From contig JAVBXN010000008.1 in the NCBI GenBank assembly GCA_030824515.1, positions 1 to 64,000 on the forward strand: a stretch of DNA of 64,000 nt, given 5' to 3'. A model generated the notes under the pieces. That model did no database searches and was not told the DNA's origin. It saw nothing but the letters and a program-made list of their open reading frames with translations. The stretch's first letter is position 1. Every line of letters begins with the position of its first letter. The DNA comes from Pelobacter sp. GTDB taxonomy: Bacteria; Desulfobacterota; Desulfuromonadia; Geobacterales; Pseudopelobacteraceae. Shown here piece after piece: positions 56,092-64,000 of this stretch. The position numbers and the translations under genes were made by a program.

Positions 56092-58728
56092 TCACGGAAC
56101 CAGCGTGCGCACCAGGGCCAGTTCGTCCTCCCGGCTTTGCACCTCGCCATCCAGCCTGGCCCTCATCAACCGCTCCTTGACGCGTCCAAAGCCGGGACCG
56201 GGCTGCAACCCGAGTTCCAACAGCGCCGTGCCGTCAAGCAGAGGAACAAGACCCCGCAAACGCGTCAGGTAGAACGAGACAAAGCGGCGCACCTGTTCGC
56301 TGCTAGCCCTGGATGCCAAATAAAGCAGCATCTCCAGCGAAAACACGCTGAACCAGGAGAACAGTTCGCTGTTACGAACATTCGCATGATTCTTCATACG
56401 CCGCTTGATGGCATCCAGCGTCTTGTGCACCAGACAGCGCTGGTTATGCAGCTGGGTAGCAAATCGCCCCGGCACCGAGAGTCGCCGGCAGGCGTCCGTG
56501 AATTCATCCGGCTTGAGCCCGTCAAACATCGCCAGGAAGTAGACCTGCCACTGTTCACAGGGATCGTCCAAGTACAACAGCCGGAACCAGGCCATCACCT
56601 GTCCGGCTTCGTTCAAAACCCGTTCGGTGGCCGGCGCCAGCTTGAGCGCCGGATGAATGAACGGCAACAGCCCCAGTGTCGCCATGCGCCCGATGGCAGC
56701 CGTCGGCTCCTTTTCACGCAGTATCTGCACCAGCTCACTGAACAGGCGCTCTCCACCCAGCTTGTCCAGCAGGTGCATCCGCACCGCGCTGCGGATCAGC
56801 TTTTCGGTATGCGGAGCGATATGAAAGCCGAGACGCTGCTCGAAGCGGATGGCGCGAAAAACGCGGGTAGGGTCTTCCACGAACGAAAGGTTGTGCAGCA
56901 CCCTGACCACCCGCTCCTGGATGTCCTGCTGCCCGCCGAAATGATCGGTCAGACGTCCGAAACGCTCGCCGTTGATACAGAGCGCCAGCGTGTTGATCGT
57001 GAAATCACGCCGGTAAAGGTCATGGCGCAGCGAAGCGCGCTCCACGGTCGGCAGCGCTCCGGGCGACTCATAGTATTCCAGCCGGGTGCTGGCCACGTCG
57101 ATCTTCTGCCCGTCCGGAAACACCAGCACCGCTGTGCCGAATTTCCTGTGGCTGCGCACCCGGCAACCGTAGCGCTCGGCAAAGCGCTCGGCAAAGAAGA
57201 TCCCGTCTCCATCAACGGTCACGTCGATATCCAGGTTATCGATCCCCAGCAGCAGGTCGCGCACGAAGCCCCCCACCGCATAGACCGCCAGCCCCAGATC
57301 GTCGCCGGTCTCGCCCAGTTTTTTCAACATCAGACGCCGCTCTTCTCCCAGACGCTTGCCGAGCAACCCCACCACCGAACGGCTGCGGGTCGGAACCTGC
57401 AGCGACTCGACATCATATAGCGACTCGCTCTTGCCGGCCCGCCCGCCATAGATATGACGCAAAAGGTCGGTGCGGGTCACCGCCCCCGCCAGCTTTTTGC
57501 CGTCGAAGATCGGCACGAAACGGCGATTGCCCCCCACCATGTACTCCTGGATATCCGTCAGCGGGGTCTCGGGAGCGGCCTGAAGATACTCGGTATGCAT
57601 GAAATCGGTGACCGGCGAAGCGCCCAGGCCATGATAGAGCGCCTTTTCCACGATCTTGCGCGAGATGATGCCGACCATCCGCTCTCCGGACATGACCGGC
57701 ATGGCATTGCAATTGTAGCGGGTCAGCAGCTCGCGCGCCTCGGCGATGTCGATCGAATCCGGCACGGTCTTGACCGGTGACGACATCAGATCCGAGGCCA
57801 GCACCTGTGAACTGACCGAAACCATCAGGTATTCCTCCAGCCGCTCCAGCACCTGCTGCAGCGACTGGTTGTGCACGGCGGCCGAAGCGGCCGTGGCATG
57901 CCCCCCGCCATGGAAGCGTTTCATGATCTCGCCGACGTTGACCTCGGGCACATGGCTGCGGGCCACCAGGTAGACATGCTCTTCCATCGCCACCACGACG
58001 AACAGCGCATCCAGGTTCTCCATGTCCCGCATCAGGTGCACCAACGAGGCGATATCACCGATATAGCGGTCGCAGGAGGCATGGGCGATCGAGATCACGA
58101 TTCCGTTGATCGAAGTCGTGCGGAGAGTGGTCAAAAGCTGCCTCAACAGCCCCATCTGGGCCTTGTTCAACTCCGGAGTCAGCGCCTCGGCCACCGTGCC
58201 GAGCCGGGCGCCCTGCCCCAGCAGCCAGGCCGCCGCACGGTAATCTTCCGGAGTCGTAGATACGAACAGCAGCCGCCCGGTGTCCTCGTGGATGCCGAGC
58301 ATGATCAGCGTGGCTTCTTCCGGCGTCAGCGTGATATCCCGCTCCATCAGCAGTGCCGTCAGCAGCGTCGAGGCCGAACCGCAGCCGGAGAGCTGCCCTC
58401 CGTCCGGTTGAATGCTGTCGGCCGTCACCGGATGGTGGTCGTAGATATGGACTTCCAGGCCCGGGCGGCCGAGAATCCCGGCAAAGCGGCCGATGCGAGA
58501 AGCGTGCTGGCAATCGACGATGATCAGCCGCCCGATCGCGTCCAGGTTGATTTCCCTGGCACGGGCAAGCGGCGGCAGATAGTCGGGGTGGCGCTCGATG
58601 AAATCACGCACACCCTTCTCCTGCGAACCGGGAAAAGAGATCAGAGCGCCGGGATAGAGACGGGCGGCGGCCACCATGGCCCCCAGGCAGTCGAAATCGG
58701 CGTTTATGTGAGTGGTGATCACATCCAT
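56092..58728 (-). CDS. tRNA nucleotidyltransferase (A-adding type) fused to DHH and CBS domains
   Basis: Adds the terminal A (or CCA) to tRNA 3' ends. Four parts are seen in order: a DHH phosphoesterase domain (about residues 1-170, with INADFDCLGAMVAA and IYDHHPV), a DHHA1 domain (about 220-300, FHGGGHATAASAA), two CBS domains (about 312-430) and a class II nucleotidyltransferase head and RNA-binding region (about 460-878). The catalytic region reads VGGFVRDLLLGIDNLDIDVTV. Geobacter sulfurreducens is known to have separate C- and A-adding enzymes, and this domain set is that of the A-adding one in several bacteria. The DHH part may trim RNA or oligonucleotides. Confidence 0.88.
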   Translation of the reverse strand: MDVITTHINADFDCLGAMVAAARLYPGALISFPGSQEKGVRDFIERHPDYLPPLARAREINLDAIGRLIIVDCQHASRIGRFAGILGRPGLEVHIYDHHPVTADSIQPDGGQLSGCGSASTLLTALLMERDITLTPEEATLIMLGIHEDTGRLLFVSTTPEDYRAAAWLLGQGARLGTVAEALTPELNKAQMGLLRQLLTTLRTTSINGIVISIAHASCDRYIGDIASLVHLMRDMENLDALFVVVAMEEHVYLVARSHVPEVNVGEIMKRFHGGGHATAASAAVHNQSLQQVLERLEEYLMVSVSSQVLASDLMSSPVKTVPDSIDIAEARELLTRYNCNAMPVMSGERMVGIISRKIVEKALYHGLGASPVTDFMHTEYLQAAPETPLTDIQEYMVGGNRRFVPIFDGKKLAGAVTRTDLLRHIYGGRAGKSESLYDVESLQVPTRSRSVVGLLGKRLGEERRLMLKKLGETGDDLGLAVYAVGGFVRDLLLGIDNLDIDVTVDGDGIFFAERFAERYGCRVRSHRKFGTAVLVFPDGQKIDVASTRLEYYESPGALPTVERASLRHDLYRRDFTINTLALCINGERFGRLTDHFGGQQDIQERVVRVLHNLSFVEDPTRVFRAIRFEQRLGFHIAPHTEKLIRSAVRMHLLDKLGGERLFSELVQILREKEPTAAIGRMATLGLLPFIHPALKLAPATERVLNEAGQVMAWFRLLYLDDPCEQWQVYFLAMFDGLKPDEFTDACRRLSVPGRFATQLHNQRCLVHKTLDAIKRRMKNHANVRNSELFSWFSVFSLEMLLYLASRASSEQVRRFVSFYLTRLRGLVPLLDGTALLELGLQPGPGFGRVKERLMRARLDGEVQSREDELALVRTLVP

Positions 58729-58760
58729 GGCTCAGCAGCGCCCCCTGGCAGAATCAATCT

Positions 58761-61268
58761 TTACTCCGAACCCTTGACCGTCATCGGTGCCAGGCGCCAG
58801 ATCTCCCGGTTGTACTCCTGGATGGTGCGGTCGGTTGAAAATTTGCCGCTGCGGGCGGTGTTCATGATGCTCATGCGGGTCCAGCGTTCCCGGTCGCGGT
58901 AGGCATCGGCCACGAGCTGCTGGGCATCGGCAAAGCTGCGGAAATCGGCGGCCACCATCCAGGGATCCTGGGGACTGCATATCGCGTTGATGACCGGATC
59001 GAACAGCCCCGCCTCGAACAGGTTGAAATGGCCACTCCGGAGCAGGTCCATAACCCGCTGCAGATCACTGTCCGCGGATATCACCTCTTCCGGATTGTAA
59101 TCTAGGCGCAACCGGTCCACCTCTTCGGTCGTCAGTCCGAACATGAAGAAGTTTTCGTCGCCGACCTCCTCACGGATCTCGATGTTGGCGCCGTCCAGGG
59201 TCCCGATCGTGATCGCTCCGTTCATCATGAACTTCATGTTGCCGGTGCCGGAAGCCTCCTTGCCGGCGGTGGAAAGCTGTTCCGACAGATCGGTGCCGGG
59301 ACAGATCACCTCCATGGCGGTCACGCTGTAATTGGGCAGGAACGCCACCTTGAGCTTTTCTCCGACAACCGGGTCGGCGTTGATCACCTGGGCCACGTTG
59401 TTGACCAGCTTGATGATCAGCTTGGCCATGGCGTAACCGGGCGCCGCCTTGCCGCCGATCAGCACGCAGCGGTTCGTCCAGCCATCGGTATCGCCGCGCT
59501 TGATGCGGTCGTAGAGATGGATCACATGCAGGATGTTAAGCAGCTGGCGCTTGTACTCGTGGATCCGCTTGACCTGCACGTCGAACAGCCCCTCCGGGTT
59601 GAACGCGACCCCGCATTTCGCCTGCACCAGCTCCGACAGGCGCTGCTTGTTGGATTGCTTGACCTCATGCCACTGCCGGCGGAACTCCGCATCATCGGCA
59701 TATCCGGCGATTTTGTCGATCTGCTGCAGGTCGGCCACCCACCCCTCGCCGATCCTGTCGCTGACCAGCCGGCTCAACTCCGGGTTGCAGCGCGCGATCC
59801 AGCGTCGCGGCGTGACCCCGTTGGTCTTGTTGTTGAACTTGTGCGGCCAGAGCTCGTAAAAATCGCGGAAAAGCCCCTGGGCCAGCAGCTGCGAATGCAG
59901 CGCCGCAACGCCGTTGACCGAAAAACTGCCCACGATCGCCAGATAGGCCATCCTGACCTGGGGGATCTCCCCCTCCTCGATGATCGACATGCGCCGCATG
60001 CGTTCGTTGTCGCCCGGCCAGCGGCTGGAGACCTCCTGCATGAAACGGGCGTTGATTTCGAGGATGATCTGCAGCAGCCGCGGCAGCAGCTGCCCGAACA
60101 GCGGCAAAGGCCAGCGTTCCAGCGCTTCCGGCAGCAGGGTGTGGTTGGTATAGGCCATGGTCCGGCAGGTTATCTGCCAGGCCTGCTCCCACCCCAGCCG
60201 CTGCTCGTCCACCAGAATGCGCATCAGCTCCGGCACCGCGCAGCTCGGGTGGGTATCGTTCAGCTGGAAGCAGTTGCTCTCGGCAAAGGCGCTGAAATCG
60301 CCCTTATTGATCACCACCCAGCGCTCGACCACGTCCTGCAGGCTGGCCGAAGCCAGGAAATACTGCTGGCGCAGGCGCAGAACCTTGCCGTTCTCGCTGG
60401 CATCGTTCGGATAGAGCACCATGGTGATATTTTCGGCCTCGTTCTTGGTGGCAACCGACTCGGCATAGTCGCCGGCATTGAACTCGCCCAGGTTGAAGGC
60501 GTCTGTCGCGACCGCCTTCCAGAGCCGCAGCGTATTGACTGTCCCGTTGCGATAGCCGGGAATCGGGATATCGTAAGGCACGGCCAGCACATCACGGGAA
60601 TCGACCCAGCGCACGCAATCTTCACCGTCCTGGTTATGGTAATGCTCGCTGCGGCCGCCGAAGCGCACGCGCTGGGCATATTCCGGGCGTTCCATCTCCC
60701 AGGGGTTGCCGTCCCTCAGCCAGTGATCCGGCTCTTCGATCTGGCGGCCGTTGACGATGCGCTGGCGGAACATGCCGTATTCATAGCGCAGGCCATAGCC
60801 CATCACCGGCAGCTGCAGCGTGGCGCAGCTGTCCAGGAAACAGGCCGCCAGCCGCCCCAGGCCGCCGTTGCCCAGCCCGGCGTCGGCCTCGGTTTCGGCC
60901 AGTTCCTCCAGCCTGATGCCAAGGTTGTTCAGCGCCTCGGTCGCCGTGTCGGTAATGCCCAGGTTCAGCATCGCATTGCCCAGCGAGCGCCCCATCAGGA
61001 ATTCCAGCGACAGGTAATAGCCCCGCTTGCTGTTGGTTTCCACATGGGCATAGCGGGTCTTCTTCCAGCGCTCCATCAGCCGGTCACGCACGGTCAGCGC
61101 CAGCGCCTTGTAATAGTAGTGGATCGAATTGCAGTACTTGTCCTGCCCCAGGTTATAGGTGAAATAATGCCTGAAATCGCTGATCAGGCTGGGAACGTCC
61201 ATCGGCAGCGGCGGCAGCTCGGTCAGGCCGGGCGAATGGATTGCTTTGCGTTTCTTTTTCTGCATCAT
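58761..61268 (-). CDS. glgP: Glycogen/maltodextrin phosphorylase
   Basis: PLP-dependent enzyme that releases glucose 1-phosphate from glycogen. The PLP-lysine region is EASGTGNMKFMMNGA (about residue 675), and the N-terminal half has the GGLGRLAACFLDS motif. Length (835) is that of GlgP. It lies 32 bp upstream of the tRNA nucleotidyltransferase on the same strand. It is the last core-type gene before the accessory end of the window. Confidence 0.95.
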   Translation of the reverse strand: MMQKKKRKAIHSPGLTELPPLPMDVPSLISDFRHYFTYNLGQDKYCNSIHYYYKALALTVRDRLMERWKKTRYAHVETNSKRGYYLSLEFLMGRSLGNAMLNLGITDTATEALNNLGIRLEELAETEADAGLGNGGLGRLAACFLDSCATLQLPVMGYGLRYEYGMFRQRIVNGRQIEEPDHWLRDGNPWEMERPEYAQRVRFGGRSEHYHNQDGEDCVRWVDSRDVLAVPYDIPIPGYRNGTVNTLRLWKAVATDAFNLGEFNAGDYAESVATKNEAENITMVLYPNDASENGKVLRLRQQYFLASASLQDVVERWVVINKGDFSAFAESNCFQLNDTHPSCAVPELMRILVDEQRLGWEQAWQITCRTMAYTNHTLLPEALERWPLPLFGQLLPRLLQIILEINARFMQEVSSRWPGDNERMRRMSIIEEGEIPQVRMAYLAIVGSFSVNGVAALHSQLLAQGLFRDFYELWPHKFNNKTNGVTPRRWIARCNPELSRLVSDRIGEGWVADLQQIDKIAGYADDAEFRRQWHEVKQSNKQRLSELVQAKCGVAFNPEGLFDVQVKRIHEYKRQLLNILHVIHLYDRIKRGDTDGWTNRCVLIGGKAAPGYAMAKLIIKLVNNVAQVINADPVVGEKLKVAFLPNYSVTAMEVICPGTDLSEQLSTAGKEASGTGNMKFMMNGAITIGTLDGANIEIREEVGDENFFMFGLTTEEVDRLRLDYNPEEVISADSDLQRVMDLLRSGHFNLFEAGLFDPVINAICSPQDPWMVAADFRSFADAQQLVADAYRDRERWTRMSIMNTARSGKFSTDRTIQEYNREIWRLAPMTVKGSE

Positions 61269-61328
61269 TTTTATTCCTTCCTTTGAAAACCCACACTGAA
61301 GATTTCTGTCATTTGTAACGTTGGAGAG

Positions 61329-61667
61329 CTAACCGGTGCGGAGTTTTTTCCTTCGACCGGTTGAGCGCGTAGTCAGGCATGTTTCCCATGTTTCGTGGAT
61401 AGCTTCGCGTACTACGTCTGAAAGTCTCAACCCCTGGGCAAACTGCTTCAAGGCATCATTCATCAGTGTTTGATAGTTACCACCAATCATCTCGGCCCGT
61501 GCCTTAAATGTTGCCAGTATGTCGTTATCAACGCGCATGGTAATTCTGGATTTTCCTCCTGCTTCTTCCTGCAATTTTGCAAGGTGCGGTGTTTCACGGA
61601 CAGGCTTTGCATCGGCAAAATCAAAGTCTTTGTATTTGTTGTGCATTTTGTCAGAACTGGTTTTCAT
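61329..61667 (-). CDS. brnA: BrnA-family antitoxin
   Basis: Antitoxin partner of BrnT, 112 residues. A charged N-terminal half that would contact the toxin is followed by a short ribbon-helix-helix-like part: SRITMRVDNDILATFKARAEMIGGNYQTLMNDAL. The ATG at 61667, with GGAGGCGCT upstream, overlaps the end of brnT by 17 bases; a longer frame to 61742 lies within brnT and is not used. Like other BrnA proteins it probably represses its own operon. Confidence 0.85.
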   Translation of the reverse strand: MKTSSDKMHNKYKDFDFADAKPVRETPHLAKLQEEAGGKSRITMRVDNDILATFKARAEMIGGNYQTLMNDALKQFAQGLRLSDVVREAIHETWETCLTTRSTGRRKKLRTG

Positions 61668-61926
61668 AGCGCCTCCGCTGCGGTTCATTAGCCTTCCAGG
61701 CCGAAATGATCCGAATTGTTTCGTCTCTGTAGGTATAGACAATGATCAGAATTCGATTCTTGCCACCCATGCCCAACGTTATAAAGCGTTGCTCATTTTC
61801 CGAGTCACTGTCTTCACGGGTCAAAGCATAAGGATCAAGCAAAACGTGCTGGGCTTCCTCAAAAGTTACCCCATCATGATTTTTCGGGTTTGCGGTTGCC
61901 TTTTTGGAATCCCAGATGATTTTCAT
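61651..61926 (-). CDS. brnT: BrnT-family ribonuclease toxin
   Basis: Small RNase of type II toxin-antitoxin systems, 91 residues. The order of motifs (IIWDSKKATANPKNHDGVTFEEA, then EQRFITLGMGGK, then IRIISAWKANEPQRRRYE) is that of BrnT, and the conserved His and Arg positions are kept. The toxin gene comes first, as is usual for BrnT/BrnA. Its ATG lies only seven bases after a predicted -10 box, so the mRNA may be leaderless. Such modules are common in integron cassettes, but no attC follows brnA. Confidence 0.88.
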   Translation of the reverse strand: MKIIWDSKKATANPKNHDGVTFEEAQHVLLDPYALTREDSDSENEQRFITLGMGGKNRILIIVYTYRDETIRIISAWKANEPQRRRYENQF

Positions 61927-61932
61927 GGTTTA

Positions 61933-61961
61933 ATTGTATGTACAATAGTATGCACTGTCAA
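61933..61961 (-). promoter_or_regulatory. brnTA promoter with overlapping dyad operator
   Basis: Perfect TTGACA (61961-61956), a 17-bp spacer and TACAAT (61938-61933). The -10 box forms half of a dyad, ATTGTA-TG-TACAAT (61933-61946), a likely BrnA operator. Transcription should begin near 61926, the first base of brnT. Confidence 0.7.
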
Positions 61962-62138
61962 GGGTGATAATATCTGACGGGAAATTATAAGGATGGAATA
62001 AACTTTCACTCAAGGCCCTTCTTTGAAGGTTTTTTAGCGGGGTTGTTAAACCCTCCGGGACGGTTATCTTCCCATTCAGCTATGAAGCCATTCACAATAA
62101 TGGCTGCAGGGATTAAGATTAGGCAATCCGCAATCTTT
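61962..62138. other. Non-coding junction between brnTA and the last attC-like site
   Basis: No gene is seen. A weak plus-strand hairpin CCTTC-TTT-GAAGG followed by six T (62017-62035) may stop transcription from the left. If the cassette array is real, its distal boundary lies in or near this stretch. Confidence 0.4.
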
Positions 62139-62212
62139 GGATAACGGTTGTGAGGCACACCGGCTCGGCGGGGGGCTTTTCCCCCGCTGACCGGTGTTGC
62201 CGATTGTTGGGC
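62139..62212 (-). other. attC-like recombination site 2
   Basis: On the minus strand the site starts GCCCAAC (matches RYYYAAC) and ends GTTATCC (matches GTTRRRY at the key GTT and final Y). The inner boxes are GGCAACACCGG and CCGGTGTGCC, which pair with a single extra A on the first arm. A central GC-rich hairpin (AGCGGGGG/CCCCCCG) fills the middle. Unpaired spacers separate inner and outer boxes. These are the hallmarks of a folded attC site. It lies 115 bp after the stop of the membrane-protein ORF. Confidence 0.78.
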
Positions 62213-62326
62213 GTCATCCTCTGCCGCAAGGTTTCTCCGGTGGCAAACTTTTTCTGCGACTACGCCCGCACCACCGTACTCCTCGGTTTGGCTGGACAGT
62301 GACTCCGAATTTCTCCGGATATTTTT

Positions 62327-62866
62327 CTATTTAGCAAGTTCCATGAAGCTAAAGGCATAAGCAGCAAATCCTGAAACTGCCGACATCGTAATTACAACAG
62401 ATGTTATCCATTTTGTTTTTATTTCATTGTCTGCTTGTAGTTGGTGCCAATGGCCTACCGCAATAATGCTGCTAGCAATTGCACCTGGAATTGCTCCTAT
62501 AATAATGAACAAAATTCTACGAGTTGAAATCGATTCTACTGGCTGGAACAAATAACTGATTTGCAACATTTTCAAAATTGAGGCTATAACGAAGTTAACT
62601 AACACGGTTGCAAGAGGCCACACTATACTTGCAATAACGTTAAATCCTACCCACTCTCCCTTTTTGCTGACTAAAGACTGGATAAATAGTAGCTGCATCA
62701 GTGAAGCGAAAAAACTTGTCATAGGCAGCACAGCTACCCAGAAAAACAGGTGTTTAGAAGCTATTGGATATATTGCGAAATACGAAACTACTGCTGCTAT
62801 TGCTATGGCAATGACGTTAATAATTAGAAATTTTACTGTCGCTAATTTGGTTAGATTTAATTCCAT
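62327..62866 (-). CDS. Cassette-borne membrane protein of unknown function
   Basis: I recognise no family. The 179-residue protein is strongly hydrophobic, with about five membrane helices (near 7-30, 37-58, 70-95, 117-140 and 155-173) and few charged residues. It is AT-rich compared with the core genes. The ATG at 62866 is preferred because CCGGAGAAATA precedes it; a TTG at 62881 lies inside the attC core box. It starts about ten bases after attC site 1 and is followed by attC site 2, so it is one complete gene cassette. Confidence 0.7.
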   Translation of the reverse strand: MELNLTKLATVKFLIINVIAIAIAAVVSYFAIYPIASKHLFFWVAVLPMTSFFASLMQLLFIQSLVSKKGEWVGFNVIASIVWPLATVLVNFVIASILKMLQISYLFQPVESISTRRILFIIIGAIPGAIASSIIAVGHWHQLQADNEIKTKWITSVVITMSAVSGFAAYAFSFMELAK

Positions 62867-62875
62867 TATTTCTCC

Positions 62876-62934
62876 GGCCAACGGTTGGGGAGAACAGCGG
62901 CGGTTTTTAGGCCGCTGCTTCTGCCTGGTTGGAC
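62876..62934 (-). other. attC-like recombination site 1
   Basis: On the minus strand the site starts GTCCAAC (full match to RYYYAAC) and ends GTTGGCC. The inner boxes, AGAAGCAGCGGC and GCCGCTGTTCT, pair with one extra G on the first arm, as in classical attC sites, around a CTAAAAACC-type loop. It is 59 bases long. It begins nine bases after the stop of the 62944-63975 ORF, as expected at a cassette 3' end. Confidence 0.82.
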
Positions 62935-62943
62935 ACTCGTCCT

Positions 62944-63975
62944 TTACTTTTGACTCGTCCTTGATTCCGCCTTACTAGGGTCATCTGTAAAGGTAATATT
63001 GCCTTCTTTATCAACGCTCTTATAGATTCCAGTTTCAGGACGTTTTGGTTGTAAATAGTTAGTTTTTGTAGGTGGTACAACAGGTTTTGTCTCTGTCTTG
63101 TCAATAATTGGTACTGTTTTAAGATAGTAATCCGAAGAGCCATCATAAATTCCATTTTGTTTTTTATACAAGGCATCACCAGTAATCATCACACCACCAC
63201 AATCAGGACAGACAAATTCAGTTGAGTTTTTCGGAGGCTTCGTAAGCAGGACTTTAGAGCATTTACTGCATCCATAATATTTGTTTGGGGTAACATACCA
63301 CTCTCTGTATTTTTGGTTCATGAGAACAGAAAACGGCTCATGATGCGGGTCGTCAGTAGTGTTTATTATTCCCAACCCTTCTGGATTATCAATTTCACCC
63401 CCAGACCAGTACGGGATTTCAGCCACCTTACCATTTGCCCGTATTATTCGGTCGTTGAATCGATCTCGTATAAATATTACCGGCTTCCCCCATGGATCGA
63501 TAATTTTGTCTTTTTTTACCTTGGCACCAAACTCCAGTATTTTTTTATGATTTGTGTCAACGTATTCAGCAAAGCCGTCTACGGTAATCTCGCAATCTGA
63601 ACCAACGTAATGAAATTTCTCCGGTGAAATTTTATAGTATGCATCTAATGCTTTAGCCATTTCGGTTTTGAATCTGTTGTTGGCTTCAATTTTGTCCATT
63701 TTTTTAAAGAAGGATTTGTCGTAGGCATGACTGGGATTATAAAGGCTGTAGGCAATCATGGGGGTGCATAAAAAGATAGGAAATATATATTTAAAGACTT
63801 GTCTGGTCGTTATAGCCTTTGCGACCAAAACCAAAAACACAATGGCGGTTACCAGAATTGTAGGGACGTATAGAATGGATACTAAAAATTCCAGGCTGTT
63901 TGGCCAACCTGGTGAATGCCTTGTGTTGTTGGCTACCGCTACGAAAAACAAGCTGTAAATGCTTATGGCATACAT
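62944..63975 (-). CDS. Cassette-borne mosaic membrane protein (DPWG motif, zinc ribbon)
   Basis: I do not recognise a named family. Two or three membrane helices in the first ~90 residues are followed by a soluble part. It contains DPWGKPVIFIRDRF (about residue 160), like the C-terminal motif of type II secretion pseudopilins. A zinc ribbon follows, CSKCSK and CPDCGG (about 240-265). The tail GIYKSVDKEGNITFTDDP resembles the start of DUF4124-type domains. Sequence is AT-rich. The start is uncertain: ATG 63975 is used, but TTG 63984 and 63993 are in frame and AGGAGG lies at 63995-64000. Its stop is nine bases from attC site 1. Confidence 0.62.
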   Translation of the reverse strand: MYAISIYSLFFVAVANNTRHSPGWPNSLEFLVSILYVPTILVTAIVFLVLVAKAITTRQVFKYIFPIFLCTPMIAYSLYNPSHAYDKSFFKKMDKIEANNRFKTEMAKALDAYYKISPEKFHYVGSDCEITVDGFAEYVDTNHKKILEFGAKVKKDKIIDPWGKPVIFIRDRFNDRIIRANGKVAEIPYWSGGEIDNPEGLGIINTTDDPHHEPFSVLMNQKYREWYVTPNKYYGCSKCSKVLLTKPPKNSTEFVCPDCGGVMITGDALYKKQNGIYDGSSDYYLKTVPIIDKTETKPVVPPTKTNYLQPKRPETGIYKSVDKEGNITFTDDPSKAESRTSQK

Positions 63976-64000
63976 CAGCGCCAACTTCAGCAATCCTCCT

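Noticed and set aside
59517-61286. A 589-codon open frame antisense to glgP
   Set aside because: glgP is complete on the other strand. The antisense translation is rich in Gln, His and Leu without motifs, typical of a shadow frame.
61269-61328. A third attC site between brnA and glgP
   Set aside because: Short CCAAC and GTTAC words occur but there is no paired inner-box hairpin with an extrahelical base.

Overview
The window looks like a chromosomal segment from a Geobacter-type bacterium (Desulfuromonadales/Geobacteraceae). The basis is a four-gene porin-cytochrome operon with many c-type heme motifs, heme-c sensor proteins, dense c-di-GMP and two-component signalling, a group 3b-like NiFe hydrogenase, a tRNA A-adding enzyme fused to DHH and CBS domains, and a small conserved gene of the MXAN_5187 type. 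Most of the window is GC-rich and tightly packed. The last ~2 kb is clearly AT-richer and has different gene content.

Layout. 0.2-7.3 kb: cell-wall genes (L,D-transpeptidase, class A PBP), a heme-c sensor and glmS. 7.3-11.2 kb: a translationally coupled hydrogenase operon in the order beta, gamma, delta, alpha. 11.4-13.7 kb: a large unknown lipoprotein. 13.8-16.9 kb: uvrA, which carries an in-frame palindromic repeat, coupled to a DUF3820 gene. 17-20.5 kb (minus strand): a 12-heme cytochrome, an outer-membrane barrel and two 5-heme lipoproteins, preceded by a long structured leader. 20.9-25.4 kb: a lipid kinase, a REC-PAS-GGDEF-EAL protein and glmU. 25.6-31.9 kb: mfd and two parvulin-type chaperones. 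32-40.3 kb (minus strand): a degenerate receiver protein, heptose genes (hldE, gmhA), a glycosyltransferase, mreB and two histidine kinases. 40.5-44.8 kb: ileS, a CBS-GGDEF protein and lspA. 44.9-48.4 kb: an amidohydrolase and panBCD behind a structured, terminator-ended leader. 48.6-55.9 kb: MCP, PilZ, fba, mnmH, slp, gluQ and ppnP. 56-61.3 kb: the tRNA A-adding fusion and glgP.

61.3-64 kb is an accessory end. It holds a BrnT/BrnA toxin-antitoxin pair with a promoter/operator placed so that brnT may be leaderless. Beyond it are two sites with the anatomy of integron attC sites: inverted core boxes, paired inner boxes and a single extrahelical base. They lie downstream of two AT-rich minus-strand ORFs of unknown function. 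This looks like the 3' end of an integron cassette array whose integrase, if present, would lie beyond base 64000.

The observations most worth a second look are the cassette array and its two unknown membrane proteins, the repeat inside uvrA, the leader and non-standard heme motifs of the cytochrome conduit, the GGA-rich RNA candidate before panB, and the 125-bp imperfect palindrome at 55.4 kb. All functional calls rest on reading motifs and context by eye; no database search was run.
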